From Paraburkholderia phytofirmans PsJN (GTDB lineage: Bacteria > Pseudomonadota > Gammaproteobacteria > Burkholderiales > Burkholderiaceae): 64,000 nt of DNA. The stretch spans positions 2,728,001 through 2,792,000 of the forward strand of contig NC_010676.1 of assembly GCF_000020125.1 (NCBI RefSeq). The letters run 5' to 3'. Position 1 is the first letter of the stretch, and every line of letters begins with the position of its first letter. A program made the translations under genes and the position numbers. Under the pieces are notes generated by a model. That model made no database searches, was not told where the DNA came from, and saw only the letters and a list, made by a program, of their open reading frames with translations. Shown piece after piece: positions 1 to 8,511 of the stretch.

Positions 1-400
1 GTTTGATCAGCTCGGGAATACCGTGGCGGCAGCCCAGCCACGTGCCAAACAGGTCGACGTTGATACAGCGCCAGAACTCTTCAAGTGGCGCTTCGGTGAC
101 CGAGGCATCTTTGGTGGACGAGCCCCCAACATTGTTGTAAAGCACGTCCAGTCCGCCGAACGCCTCGACTGCGTCGCCGATGGCAGCCCGTACACTGTCC
201 TCCTGCGTTACATCAAGGGGAAAAGCAGCGGCGCGTCCGCCCTCTTGCTTGATTGCCTCGACGGTGCGGCGTGCCTCGTCGAAGTCGCGATCGCCGATCG
301 CAACCTGACAACCCTCACGCGCAAACAGGTGCGCGGCGGCCGCTCCGATGCCTCCAGCACCTCCAGCGATGAATGCAATCTTATTGGCCAACCGGTTCAT
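1..400 (-). CDS. Short-chain dehydrogenase/reductase (SDR), 3' end outside window
   Basis: The minus strand from an ATG at 400 stays open to the window edge (133 codons seen). The protein begins MNRLANKIAFIAGGAGGIGA, carrying the SDR cofactor motif (GGxGGIG), then IGDRDFDEARR, LDVTQEDS and LDVLYNNVGG (the NNxG motif of classical SDRs). The catalytic Tyr-Lys pair would lie beyond the window. It should be an NAD(P)-dependent cytoplasmic oxidoreductase acting on a hydroxyl or keto group; the substrate cannot be told. It sits 614 bp from the next gene and has its own palindromic operator upstream (428-441), so it may be controlled separately from the GntR regulon to its right. Confidence 0.85.
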   Translation of the reverse strand, partial: MNRLANKIAFIAGGAGGIGAAAAHLFAREGCQVAIGDRDFDEARRTVEAIKQEGGRAAAFPLDVTQEDSVRAAIGDAVEAFGGLDVLYNNVGGSSTKDASVTEAPLEEFWRCINVDLFGTWLGCRHGIPELIK

Positions 401-427
401 ATCGATGTCTCCGTCTGATTGTTTTAA

Positions 428-441
428 ACTGAGCGCTCAGT
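428..441. promoter_or_regulatory. 14-bp perfect palindrome, probable operator
   Basis: ACTGAGCGCTCAGT is a perfect 14-bp palindrome ending 28 bp upstream of the SDR start. Palindromes with a TGAGCGCTCA-like core are typical of TetR-family operators, so this is a likely repressor site for the SDR gene. No TetR gene is in the window; the assignment is inference from symmetry and position. Confidence 0.55.
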
Positions 442-1014
442 CACCATGAAAATTAGTATAGCAGCGCAGTAACAGGTGTCAACGCATCAACTAGCACCAG
501 CGCCTCGGGATGTACCCTAGGTACCCTAGGTAATCACACCATGAATTTAAGGTTGATTAAGTGAGACTAATGCGAGCGACGTCATCTTTGTGCTCTGACC
601 CACCGTAGCAGTACGTTATGATTTGCATTCTTGGCCAAAAGTAGTCGCCGCGCCCGGAAATTCGGCGCGCCGGTAATGTCTGTCGGCAGTACGACCACTT
701 TCGCCGCTACGTGAGGTCAACACGATTGACACGGGGCAGTTAGCTGTAGCCAGTGCTAACGTATGACGCAGCATTGAACCAGTCGCGGGCACGGAAGGTT
801 CGATTCCATAGCAGATCCAGAGTACTCTTTTTCAGCAGCGCACTCCCATTTCACGTTGCCTCAAACAGCCGCTGAGTCAAAACAACGGCTCCTCGTCTTG
901 GTCCCATCGTCGGCCTGACGGTAGCTCGGCCTGCAACGACAATCCCCTTGAATCAGACCGGGCAAGCGGATTTCCGGGACTACAATCCAAAGACCCACTT
1001 GAACACACATGTCG
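442..1014. other. Intergenic stretch without a convincing gene
   Basis: No reading frame here has a plausible start, composition and family match. Apart from the SDR operator at its left edge and a tandem 9-mer at 512-529, I see only unstructured sequence. The SDR and the dehydrogenase ending at 1015 are both on the minus strand, so this gap holds the SDR promoter and the 3' trailer of the dehydrogenase. Confidence 0.5.
512..529. repeat. Tandem duplicated 9-mer GTACCCTAG
   Basis: GTACCCTAG occurs twice head to tail (512-520, 521-529), followed by GTAATC. The unit contains CCTAGG, so the block is close to self-complementary. It lies about 110 bp upstream of the SDR gene. It may be a protein-binding site or a chance microrepeat. 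Confidence 0.5.
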
Positions 1015-1917
1015 TCAATAAGCCTTGCGGACTTCGCGCACGCGTGAGGCGTCGTCAAAAATCTTGATCACTGCCGTGTCGTCCAGGAGACCGTTGCCGG
1101 CATCTGCTGCGGACAAGAACATGCGATGCGCGCACTCAGTCAACGGAGCGATGAAGTCCGCACTATTGGCCATATCAAGCACCAGTCCCAGATCCTTTAC
1201 GAAAATGTTAAGCGCTGTGACCGGGGCAAAATTGTCAGCAATAACGTGTGGCATACGGTCCTGAAAAGCCCAGGAATTTCCGGCACTGTGTGTGATTACG
1301 TCGTACAGCAACTGCGGTTCAATGCCTTCGCGTTTGGCAAGCGCCATTGCTTCGGCCGCGACTGCAATGTGCACACCGCATAGCAGATTGTTGATCAGCT
1401 TGACCTTGGAACCTAAGCCTGCCTCGTCGCCGAAACGATATACTTTCGCAGCATAACCATCGAACACTTCTTGACATGCGTCGTAAGCGGCCTGTGGCCC
1501 AGACCCCATAATTGTCAATTTGCCCGCAGCGGCGCCTGCTACACCGCCCGACACTGGTGCATCGATCATCGCAACACCTTGCTCAGCAAGGCGCCTCGAG
1601 ATTTCAGCGGCAAACGCTGGCGCAACTGTGGAGCTTGCAATCACCACGCTGCCGCGCTTCAGGGTGGACAACAATGCATTGTCATCAAACAGTACCTGTT
1701 CCGTCTGCGCCGCATTGACCACAAGCACGATAACTACGTCTGAACATTCGCCGAGTTCAGCAAGACTGTGACATGCAATGCCACCCGACTGCGCGAAGTT
1801 CGCGAGCGCATCCGTGTTCAAGTCATAGCCCGCCACTGCAAAACCCGCGCCGAGCAGCGAAGCCGCAACGCCGCGTCCCATCGCACCCATTCCTACGATG
1901 CCAACCGTCTTTTTCAT
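1015..1917 (-). CDS. 3-hydroxyisobutyrate dehydrogenase-family NAD(P)-dependent oxidoreductase
   Basis: 300 aa, the normal family length. The Rossmann motif GIVGMGAMGRG is at residues 6-16, the substrate-binding DAPVSGG at 119-125 and the catalytic lysine motif KLINNLL at 173-179. The family interconverts a beta-hydroxyacid and its semialdehyde (3-hydroxyisobutyrate, tartronate semialdehyde, 4-hydroxybutyrate) using NAD(P). Next to a hydroxyacid dehydrogenase and an enolase-superfamily enzyme, a role late in sugar-acid breakdown is plausible, but the exact substrate is unknown. It is divergent from the gene at 2124. The two share a 206-bp region with two copies of the GntR-type operator. Confidence 0.88.
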   Translation of the reverse strand: MKKTVGIVGMGAMGRGVAASLLGAGFAVAGYDLNTDALANFAQSGGIACHSLAELGECSDVVIVLVVNAAQTEQVLFDDNALLSTLKRGSVVIASSTVAPAFAAEISRRLAEQGVAMIDAPVSGGVAGAAAGKLTIMGSGPQAAYDACQEVFDGYAAKVYRFGDEAGLGSKVKLINNLLCGVHIAVAAEAMALAKREGIEPQLLYDVITHSAGNSWAFQDRMPHVIADNFAPVTALNIFVKDLGLVLDMANSADFIAPLTECAHRMFLSAADAGNGLLDDTAVIKIFDDASRVREVRKAY

Positions 1918-1937
1918 TTGCTTTCCCGATAGGTAAA

Positions 1938-1984
1938 CTGGTTATACCAGAATTGACAATACTTTTTCCTGCCAGAAAACGCAA
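1938..1984 (-). promoter_or_regulatory. Promoter and operator of the 3-HIBADH-like gene
   Basis: On the minus strand TTGCGT (1984-1979) and TATTGT (1961-1956), 17 bp apart, make a possible sigma70 promoter. Five bases downstream lies the perfect inverted repeat CTGGTATAACCAG (1950-1938), where transcription would start. The half-sites CTGGT/ACCAG with a 3-bp spacer match the FadR-subfamily GntR consensus TNGTNNNACNA, so binding by the nearby regulator should repress the gene. Confidence 0.65.
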
Positions 1985-2058
1985 GCTAGGGCTAACATGG
2001 GAAAAAGCAGCTCAACGAGAGAAAACGCCTGAATTTTCAAACTTTCCCGGCAAGAATG

Positions 2059-2101
2059 TTGACGACGCGTTCTTTTATCTTTTAGACTCTGGTTGTACCA
2101 G
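2059..2101 (+). promoter_or_regulatory. Promoter and operator of the hydroxyacid dehydrogenase operon
   Basis: TTGACG (2059-2064) and TAGACT (2083-2088), 18 bp apart, are followed immediately by the perfect inverted repeat CTGGTTGTACCAG (2089-2101). The operator covers the expected transcription start, the same layout as at the MFS gene promoter. The first gene begins 22 bp further on. Confidence 0.7.
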
Positions 2102-2123
2102 ATAACCTTAAAAGGTTTTAACG

Positions 2124-3107
2124 ATGCCGGAAAAATTTAGAGTGCTGGCAACCAGCCCGATTCACCTATCGGCATTGCCGATTCTAGAGCCGAGTTGCGA
2201 GCTCGTCGTCGCGCCAGATGATAGCGAAGAGACCCTGCGCAAGTTCGTCGCGGATGCGGATGCACTAATCGTCCGCGTACGCCTGCCTGATGACATTTTT
2301 GATCACGCTCCTCGTCTTAAGGCATGCGTGCGTCACGGAGTTGGTCTCGATTTCATTCCCGTTGAGCGTGCGACCCGTGCAGATATTGCGGTCGCAAACT
2401 TGCCGGACTCAAATACGCAGGCGGTAGCCGAGCACGTGGTGGGTGCAATCCTTGCGATGGCCCGCGGCTTCGACCGGCTTCCCAGGGCTTGGCGCAACGA
2501 CGGCTGGCTGGTTCGACAGACATTCCAGGGCATCGAGCTGCGTGACCGCACTGTCGGCATCGTTGGTCTCGGACGAATCGGCCTGCAGGTTGCTGCAGCA
2601 CTGCATCACGGATTCGGTATGCGCGTGCTTGGCTGCGACAACGGCGCCCGCGAAGGATTGCCCTCTTACGTCGACCAAACCTCGATCGAAAATGTGTTCT
2701 CGGGCTCCGACTTCATCACATTGCACGCCCCCTTGGTCAAATCAACCCGGCATTTGGTAAATGCCGAACTGCTCTCGCTTGCGAAGCCCGGCGCGCTGCT
2801 CGTGAACGCCGCGCGCGGCGGTCTGATCGATGATGACGCCCTCGTCGCCGCACTGCGCTCCGGTCAGATCGGCTGCGCTGCACTGGACGTGTTTGAACCA
2901 GAGCCATTGCCCCCCGATCACCCCTACTGGTCAATCGACAATGTGTTGCTGACGCCACACGTTGCTGCGTTCACTTCCGAAGGTCTAGTAAGAATGAGTA
3001 CGGGTGCAGCTCGCGCCGTCGTCGAAATCCTTCACGGCCGACGCCCCGAGCATCTAGTAAACGAAGAGGTATGGCCACGTTATCTCGAACGCCGCGCTAC
3101 GCGCTGA
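2124..3107 (+). CDS. D-isomer-specific 2-hydroxyacid dehydrogenase
   Basis: 327 aa. The NAD-binding motif GLGRIG is at residues 148-153. The catalytic triad of the family is visible: Arg231 (AARGG), Glu258 or 260 (DVFEPEP) and His279 (TPHVA). Members reduce 2-keto acids to D-2-hydroxyacids or oxidise them, for example phosphoglycerate, glyoxylate/hydroxypyruvate or related compounds. It starts the operon with the enolase-superfamily enzyme (62 bp downstream) and cupin. The operator CTGGTTGTACCAG just upstream ties it to the GntR regulator at 4882. Serine biosynthesis (SerA) is less likely because of the catabolic context and the lack of an ACT domain. Confidence 0.9.
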   Translation: MPEKFRVLATSPIHLSALPILEPSCELVVAPDDSEETLRKFVADADALIVRVRLPDDIFDHAPRLKACVRHGVGLDFIPVERATRADIAVANLPDSNTQAVAEHVVGAILAMARGFDRLPRAWRNDGWLVRQTFQGIELRDRTVGIVGLGRIGLQVAAALHHGFGMRVLGCDNGAREGLPSYVDQTSIENVFSGSDFITLHAPLVKSTRHLVNAELLSLAKPGALLVNAARGGLIDDDALVAALRSGQIGCAALDVFEPEPLPPDHPYWSIDNVLLTPHVAAFTSEGLVRMSTGAARAVVEILHGRRPEHLVNEEVWPRYLERRATR

Positions 3108-3169
3108 ATCAGGAGCTTTTAACCTGTCGGCCTATCCACTCATTTATCTCTCATTTGTCAAAGCTCACA

Positions 3170-4303
3170 ATGAAAATAGCGGACATCGTTGCGTATCCCG
3201 TCACTGTCCCTGTGCCCCCCCAGTATCAGGTAAGTCTCGGCATCGGTCGGATGGTCAAACGCGACACAGTCATAGTAAAAGTGACAACGGATGAAGGAAT
3301 TGTCGGATGGGGTGAGTCGCATCACGGAAGGGCTCACCTCGCCATTGCCATGCTTGTGAACACGACTCTCAAGCAACTCGTGGCCGACCTTGAAGCTACC
3401 GATGTCAATGGCGTTTGGTCGCAAATATACCGGTATCAGCTGGCCTCTCATGGCATGGGGGCCGCATGTGCGGCCGCAATGAGCGGCATCGATATGGCGC
3501 TTTGGGACATTCGCGGCAAAGCAACCGGCTGGCCTCTGTATCGGTTGCTCGGCGGTACGTCTCGCAGCGTCCCAGCGTACGCCGGCGGAATCTGCCTTGG
3601 CTTTCAGACGCCCTCTGCGTTGCTCGAAGAGGTCGAAACAATGGTACGGCGAGGCTATAAGGCCATCAAGCTCCGTTTAGGAGACTCGCCCGCAAACGAC
3701 ATCGCACGTGTTGCAGCAGTGCGTGAAGCCTATCCTGAGCTCGACATTCTGACGGACGCTAATACAGCCTATTCGCTACGTGACTTTCGTATGGTAGCTC
3801 CGCATCTCGACGCAGCACACGTCGGCTGGCTAGAAGAGCCGTTTCCGGCGCACGATTACCGTAGCTATCGAGAAGCGAAGAAGATGTGCCGATTTGCACT
3901 TGCTGGCGGCGAGAACCATTTTACCCGCTTCGAATTCGCGCAATTAATAGACGCGGAGTCGATAACGATCCTTCAGCCCGATCTGTCGAAAGTGGGTGGA
4001 ATCAGCGAAGCGATGAAGGTCGCGACCATGGCATCCGTACAGAAACTGCCCGTTCATTGCCATTCGAGCATGGGTATCAATATGGCGGCAACGCTGCACG
4101 TTCTAAGTGCGATTGATAATGCCGGCTACTTCGAAGCAGACTGCTCGCTGTACAACCCGCTGCGCGACGATCTGATTGACTTCTCCTTTGCCATTAATGC
4201 AGACGGCACATTGCGGCCCAGCGAAAAACCAGGCATTGGCATAGAGATTAACGAGGATTTCATTAAACACCACGCAGGGTCCAGTGGCCCCGGGTTCGTT
4301 TGA
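3170..4303 (+). CDS. Enolase-superfamily enzyme (mandelate racemase/muconate lactonizing type), sugar-acid dehydratase or racemase
   Basis: 377 aa from the ATG at 3170; an in-frame ATG at 3071 lies inside the previous gene and would add 33 unrelated residues, and family members usually begin MKI. Ligands and bases of the superfamily are present: KLR at 167-169, metal ligands Asp196, Glu222 and Glu248, Asp271 and His298 as a mandelate-racemase-type dyad. Such enzymes abstract the proton alpha to a carboxylate, giving racemisation, cycloisomerisation or dehydration. In an operon with a hydroxyacid dehydrogenase and near an MFS acid transporter, acid-sugar dehydration is a reasonable inference. 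The ribosome site is weak. Confidence 0.88.
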   Translation: MKIADIVAYPVTVPVPPQYQVSLGIGRMVKRDTVIVKVTTDEGIVGWGESHHGRAHLAIAMLVNTTLKQLVADLEATDVNGVWSQIYRYQLASHGMGAACAAAMSGIDMALWDIRGKATGWPLYRLLGGTSRSVPAYAGGICLGFQTPSALLEEVETMVRRGYKAIKLRLGDSPANDIARVAAVREAYPELDILTDANTAYSLRDFRMVAPHLDAAHVGWLEEPFPAHDYRSYREAKKMCRFALAGGENHFTRFEFAQLIDAESITILQPDLSKVGGISEAMKVATMASVQKLPVHCHSSMGINMAATLHVLSAIDNAGYFEADCSLYNPLRDDLIDFSFAINADGTLRPSEKPGIGIEINEDFIKHHAGSSGPGFV

Positions 4304-4351
4304 CCCCGCAAACCGCCGTCTCTATTCAAAATCAAACTTTAGAGGAAAAGC

Positions 4352-4750
4352 ATGTCAACGACTACACCACAACGCACAATGGTTTCGCACCCCGCTTCGG
4401 ACAGCAGCGACTTCGAGGTGGGTCTGCGCCCATATTTTGCCTATCGCGATCTCGGTTTGAAGGAAGCAACAAATGGTGGATTCGTTGCGCACGTCATCCG
4501 TGCCGTACCAGGCAAACAAGCCGACCCGGAATGGCATACTCACAACACTTCGTTTCAGATCGTGTTCGTACTGCGCGGATGGATCGATTTCGAATTCGAG
4601 GACATTGGCGTGTCCCGTCTTACCGCCGGTTCAATTTGTTACTTCCCGTCCGGCGTGCGCCACCAGGTTCTCGCAAATAGCGACGATTTCGAACAGTTGG
4701 AGATCGTCTCACCGGCGAACTTCGAAACGCACGACGCCGAAAAGCCATAA
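4352..4750 (+). CDS. Small single-domain cupin protein
   Basis: 132 aa with a good ribosome site (AGAGGAAAAGC before ATG). The first cupin motif is seen as WHTHNTSFQ (His62, His64, Gln69 where Glu is usual) and the second as PSGVRHQV (His104), so a metal site is likely. Small cupins beside catabolic enzymes may be isomerases, sugar-binding accessory proteins or dioxygenase-like enzymes; the sequence does not decide. It is the last gene of the operon, 48 bp after the enolase-superfamily gene, and converges with the GntR gene. Confidence 0.82.
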   Translation: MSTTTPQRTMVSHPASDSSDFEVGLRPYFAYRDLGLKEATNGGFVAHVIRAVPGKQADPEWHTHNTSFQIVFVLRGWIDFEFEDIGVSRLTAGSICYFPSGVRHQVLANSDDFEQLEIVSPANFETHDAEKP

Positions 4751-4881
4751 AGCAAGCTGATCGCCAAGACAATCTAATTGTTAGACGCGACGCGCCGACC
4801 GCTCTTTGACACTTGCGCGTTGCGAATTATCGGGGTACACCCGCTTGGCCTAAGGTGGAATCCAAGAGCGGTGACGGTGTT

Positions 4882-5655
4882 TTATACAACCCCGTCAGCA
4901 GGTACCAACTTGCGCGTCGCGGACTTTTTCTTCGTCCGCTTCACCACAGATGAAGACGATGGCACCCCGTCGTCCGGCGACGCCGCAAACAGTGTACGGA
5001 AGTAGACGTCGACCCCCTTGATGTGCTGCCGTAGTATATTTTCTGCCTTGTCAACATCGCGTTCAGCGATCGCTGCCAGCAATTTACGATGATCGCTAAC
5101 TGATTGCCGGCAATGCTCATCAGAAGAAAAATAAACTTCACGACGCTTTCTCGACATCAGATAAAACACGTTGATGAAACGCGCAAACACATCGTTCTGA
5201 GTAGCTGCGACGATTGCGAGATGAAACTCCGCGTCCAGGCCTGCCAGTTTTTCACCGTTGCCCCGCGCAGCGACACAACGCTTCACGATGCCGGAGAGCC
5301 GCTCCAGGTCATCGTCTGTACGCCGCTCACAAGCTAGGCGAACCGCTTGCGTTTCGAGCAGACGCCGCAATTCGACGGCTTGGATTACTTCGTCCGGAGC
5401 CAAAGGCGCATCCGCCTCAGCGAACAGCACCATCGCCTCAATGCTACGGTCGGCTGAGCCGGCACGCAGGTAAATGCCGGATTTCGGACGCGCATCGACA
5501 ATGCGTAACGTATCAAGACGAATCAACGCTTCGCGCAATGCCCCCCGACTCATGCCGAACATCTCTGACATCTCGCGCTCGGAAGGAAGTTTGTCGCCTG
5601 GCTCAAAGCCTCGTTCATGAATGAGCTGCACGAGTTGTCGGACATTGTCCAGCAT
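4882..5655 (-). CDS. GntR-family transcriptional regulator, FadR subfamily (FCD domain)
   Basis: 257 aa from the ATG at 5655 (GGTGATTTC before it). An open frame continues upstream to an ATG at 5835, but that extension runs through the operator and promoter and has no GntR similarity, so 5655 is preferred. An N-terminal winged helix (GDKLPSEREMSEMFGMSRG) is followed by an all-helical FCD domain with metal/ligand-type acidic and His positions (AEFHLAI, HRKLL, LRQHI). It should bind CTGGTnnnACCAG sites and release them on binding a carboxylate effector, probably the pathway substrate. Its own promoter carries one site, which suggests autoregulation. Confidence 0.9.
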   Translation of the reverse strand: MLDNVRQLVQLIHERGFEPGDKLPSEREMSEMFGMSRGALREALIRLDTLRIVDARPKSGIYLRAGSADRSIEAMVLFAEADAPLAPDEVIQAVELRRLLETQAVRLACERRTDDDLERLSGIVKRCVAARGNGEKLAGLDAEFHLAIVAATQNDVFARFINVFYLMSRKRREVYFSSDEHCRQSVSDHRKLLAAIAERDVDKAENILRQHIKGVDVYFRTLFAASPDDGVPSSSSVVKRTKKKSATRKLVPADGVV

Positions 5656-5742
5656 GAAATCACCGCTAATGTAAGGCGCCGAATGTGTTTCAGCAGTTAA
5701 CAAAATAGGGCCGCACGATGTCGAACCGCACGGAAAATGACA

Positions 5743-5776
5743 AGAGTAAGCCTTTACATTGAACTGGTCAAACCAG
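5743..5776 (-). promoter_or_regulatory. Autoregulated promoter of the GntR gene
   Basis: The perfect inverted repeat CTGGTTTGACCAG (5776-5764) contains a candidate -35 box TTGACC (5771-5766). TACTCT (5748-5743) lies 17 bp on and could be the -10 box. The operator therefore overlaps the -35 rather than the start point, unlike the other sites. The start codon is about 80 bp downstream. Confidence 0.6.
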
Positions 5777-6680
5777 ATGACAAAGTTCCGCCGAATTCCG
5801 CATCGCGAAGCGCAGATATAGGTAGCAGCCACCATGGACCATTCATTGCCGTCATCGCCAAAATTCCCCGGTCAGCGCATGTCGACGCTCGCCAAGGCTT
5901 TTCGTGTCCGATACAAGAGAACATATACATCTTGACGGACGAAGCTCAAATCGCCCAGTTGTAAGCATCAACACCACGCCGATTCACGAGAATTCGCGTG
6001 AGCACCAACCACCTTGATTCTACTATCTCGGAATGCGGACATGCTCACCGCGTTAGGCGCTTCAAGGCACAACAAGATGTACCAACATGAAGTATCGCCT
6101 GGTCTTACCAGATTTCCGCGCGGTCACTTCGCTGCAAACTATCAGCGCCAATTTCTATGTGTCATACGGCGCAGCAACTGCAATGAGATTGCCAGTTTTC
6201 ACAGAGCACCCGCCAGCCGCTACCCCTCCCAATATTCCGCGCTAGGAATTCGTCCATCTCTAGTCCAGAGACTAGGCCTTATCGTGTGTTAACTATCTAC
6301 TTACATCGGCTGGAAATGGACGCTGCCTCATGACTGATCTCGCAGCATCTAAGAAACCAAAGCAGGCAAATGCGGGCGCTCTTATATTTCCTAGGTTCGA
6401 CGACCGACCTGCATCGGCATTTGCAGAGGAAGCTTCCAGCATCGCTGGCGAAAAATTGAGCCAACAGACGGGGCTGTGCCCGCATTTCCGGGCAGAAGGC
6501 TTCATCGGCCGCACTCGCAACATCACCGATTTTCAACATTTCTGGACCGACCACATTTCTTTAGTTGCGTCCTGAACTTCGCTGTGCATTCGGCAAAATA
6601 CTCCTATTTTTCAAATATATGACAATAAAATTGCTTTTTTTCTATTAAATACGCATTTAATGCGGTTACCACATAATCCA
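5777..6680. other. Long divergent intergenic region, no convincing gene
   Basis: About 900 bp between the GntR gene and the MFS promoter. Short open frames exist on both strands (for example around 6014-6292 and 6293-6575) but none has a recognisable family pattern or ribosome site. The clear signal is the operator at 6099-6111. The size and the unattached operator suggest that a gene was once here. Confidence 0.5.
6099..6111. promoter_or_regulatory. Orphan copy of the GntR operator
   Basis: CTGGTCTTACCAG is a perfect copy of the CTGGTnnnACCAG operator, about 320 bp upstream of the GntR promoter and 690 bp upstream of the MFS start. No promoter or gene is obvious next to it. It could act in DNA looping with the other sites or be left over from a deleted gene. 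Confidence 0.6.
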
Positions 6681-6722
6681 TTGACGTGCTGATATACCGA
6701 TCATAGAATCTGGTACAAGCAG
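6681..6722 (+). promoter_or_regulatory. Promoter and imperfect operator of the MFS transporter
   Basis: TTGACG (6681-6686) and TAGAAT (6704-6709), 17 bp apart, form a good sigma70 promoter. The next base begins CTGGTACAAGCAG (6710-6722), which differs at one position from the reverse complement of the operator at 2089-2101 (CTGGTACAACCAG). The layout matches the dehydrogenase operon promoter, so the transporter should belong to the same regulon. Confidence 0.65.
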
Positions 6723-6801
6723 TTGGCGAAAACCTCACTTCACTTTTGACCGCCGATCCTGCTTGGGCATGTCCTCATGAGCGCGCGAGTTTGGACAAAA
6801 A

Positions 6802-8163
6802 ATGGGGACTTCCCCGTGCAGAACATCAAATCGAAAAATGGAGACAAGCGTGGAATCGAAATTCAGATGGAAAGTAATGGGTTTGATGTTTTTGATAGCA
6901 GCAGTCAGCTATCTGGATAGAGCAAACCTGGCTGTTGCAGCACCGGTAATTCGAGCCCAAATGCATTTCTCGTCAAGCGAGATGGGGTTTATTCTTAGCG
7001 CATTCACGTTCGCATATGCAATCGCTCAGGTGCCAGCAGGATTTATTGCCAACCGTCTTGGCCCACGCAAATGTTTTTTCTATTTCATGTGGTTATGGTG
7101 CGCATTGCTTGTTGCAACCACTACGGCGACCTCCTTCACTTCATGGCTGGGCTTCAGAATCCCTTTTGGCGCCGCCGAAGCAGTGAGCTGGCCAGCCTTG
7201 GCATTTTTGATGAGCAGATGGTTTCCGCGAATCGAATACTCCCAGGTTTCTTCAATCCAGAATCTAGGGCTAGTAATTGGTTCTGCAGTCGCGCCGCCTT
7301 TGGTATCCGCAATCATTCTTGTTGCACATTGGCAAGCGGCGTTCATCATTACCGGCTTAATGGCTGGTTTGCTTGGGACTTTTATCTGGTTTTACCTTAA
7401 AGACGATCCGTCAACAGATTCGCGAGTTTCGCAAGCTGAGCTTTCGTGGATTTTGCATGATAAGGGGCAAGAGACGACGAGACCGATCCCCCCCGGCTTC
7501 TGGAAGCTCATTGCATCTCGGCCGTCTGTCTGGGCCTGCGCGTTAGCGTGCTTTGGGCTGAATTTGATCAACTTTCTGTTCTTATCGTGGTACCCCACTT
7601 ATCTGACCGACACATACCAGATGTCGATGTCAAAGATGGGCCTGTTAGCAGCTCAGCCCTATGTATTCGCACTAGTTTCCGTCTTCGGCGCAGGCTGGCT
7701 TGTACGCCGGATGGTCGAACATGGAAAGAACACTGAACAGGCCACAAGGAGAGTTATTTTTTGCGGTTTGTTTTTGGGGACCCTTTGTCTCTTTACAGCA
7801 GTGAGTGTGGACAACGTCTACGTATCGGTCACCGCCATGTCCTTCGGGTACGCATTCGTAATGTCCATCTTGGGCCCAATGTGGGCGATGGCGCCAGAAG
7901 TTGGAGGACCTCGAGGTGCCAGTGTGGTTTGCTCTATCATGAACTGCGTGGGACTTTTTGGAGGGATCGTTTCGCCGATAACAATGGGCTATTCGTTCCA
8001 ACTATTCAAGTCATATACCCCTGCTATCGTCGTTTCTGCAAGCATTACTTTGCTATGCGCTCTGGTCTTCGCAAAGACATTTCGCTCTGAAAAGGATCGG
8101 AAGGTTGTGGACGATTTCCTCGCGGACAGGTCGCATTCACAAACCGCAATGTGGACGGCTTGA
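6802..8163 (+). CDS. MFS transporter, anion:cation symporter (ACS) type
   Basis: 453 aa with the usual pattern of about 12 hydrophobic segments. The first helix carries the family-typical YLDRANL motif, and the loop after helices 2-3 has the MFS signature region (GFIANRLGPRK). ACS members import organic anions such as galactonate, glucarate, tartrate or phthalate together with protons. It is expected to bring in the substrate of the local pathway. Either ATG at 6802 or 6838 could be the start; homologues usually begin close to the second, and neither has a strong ribosome site. The promoter and operator at 6681-6722 link it to the GntR regulator. Confidence 0.9.
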   Translation: MGTSPCRTSNRKMETSVESKFRWKVMGLMFLIAAVSYLDRANLAVAAPVIRAQMHFSSSEMGFILSAFTFAYAIAQVPAGFIANRLGPRKCFFYFMWLWCALLVATTTATSFTSWLGFRIPFGAAEAVSWPALAFLMSRWFPRIEYSQVSSIQNLGLVIGSAVAPPLVSAIILVAHWQAAFIITGLMAGLLGTFIWFYLKDDPSTDSRVSQAELSWILHDKGQETTRPIPPGFWKLIASRPSVWACALACFGLNLINFLFLSWYPTYLTDTYQMSMSKMGLLAAQPYVFALVSVFGAGWLVRRMVEHGKNTEQATRRVIFCGLFLGTLCLFTAVSVDNVYVSVTAMSFGYAFVMSILGPMWAMAPEVGGPRGASVVCSIMNCVGLFGGIVSPITMGYSFQLFKSYTPAIVVSASITLLCALVFAKTFRSEKDRKVVDDFLADRSHSQTAMWTA

Positions 8164-8511
8164 GGTTCCACTGCACGGTCACTCAGATGGATTTCATCCG
8201 AGCCTGATTGCGCCGGGACGTCAGCGATTTGGTTAAGCCGGCGCAGTGAAGGGGGTCGTGCAGCATTGGTTGCCTACAATCGCACTAGTAAATTTCCCTT
8301 TACCCAGCTAGGGCGTATTAGGTCTTTGAAGTTCTGGAACTGCGCATATGAGCATTACGAAGACCACGAAATGAAGCCTCGCAGGGGTTTCAGGTATCCG
8401 GTCGTAATTACGCGCGAGACGACGGAAACGGTCGGGACGGCAAAAAGCTGCGCTCGACCACCCGTCGCTGGGGAAGCAGTACAGAACCCTTTTTCGCTTG
8501 AACCAGTTTTC
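8164..8511. other. Junction between the catabolic locus and the accessory island, no gene seen
   Basis: Between the transporter stop and the last recognisable integrase codons I find no gene and no tRNA. The integrase frame stays open down to 8355, but those residues do not resemble the family. This is where one boundary of the inserted DNA should lie. Confidence 0.45.

Noticed and set aside
781..830. GGTTCGATTCC, resembling a tRNA T-arm
   Set aside because: No acceptor stem, D-arm or anticodon arm can be built around it.
4799..4871. CCGCTCTT / AAGAGCGG inverted repeat between convergent cupin and GntR genes as a terminator
   Set aside because: The arms are about 55 bp apart with no T-run; too weak to call.
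5656..5835. 60-residue N-terminal extension of the GntR protein
   Set aside because: It would translate the operator and promoter; the winged-helix domain starts right after ATG 5655.
6250..6275. CTAGTCCAGAGACTAG small inverted repeat
   Set aside because: Only a 6-bp stem with a 4-base loop, no T-run and no adjacent gene end.
6293..6575. Opposed short open frames of 77-85 codons
   Set aside because: No ribosome site, no family pattern; the frames overlap on both strands.
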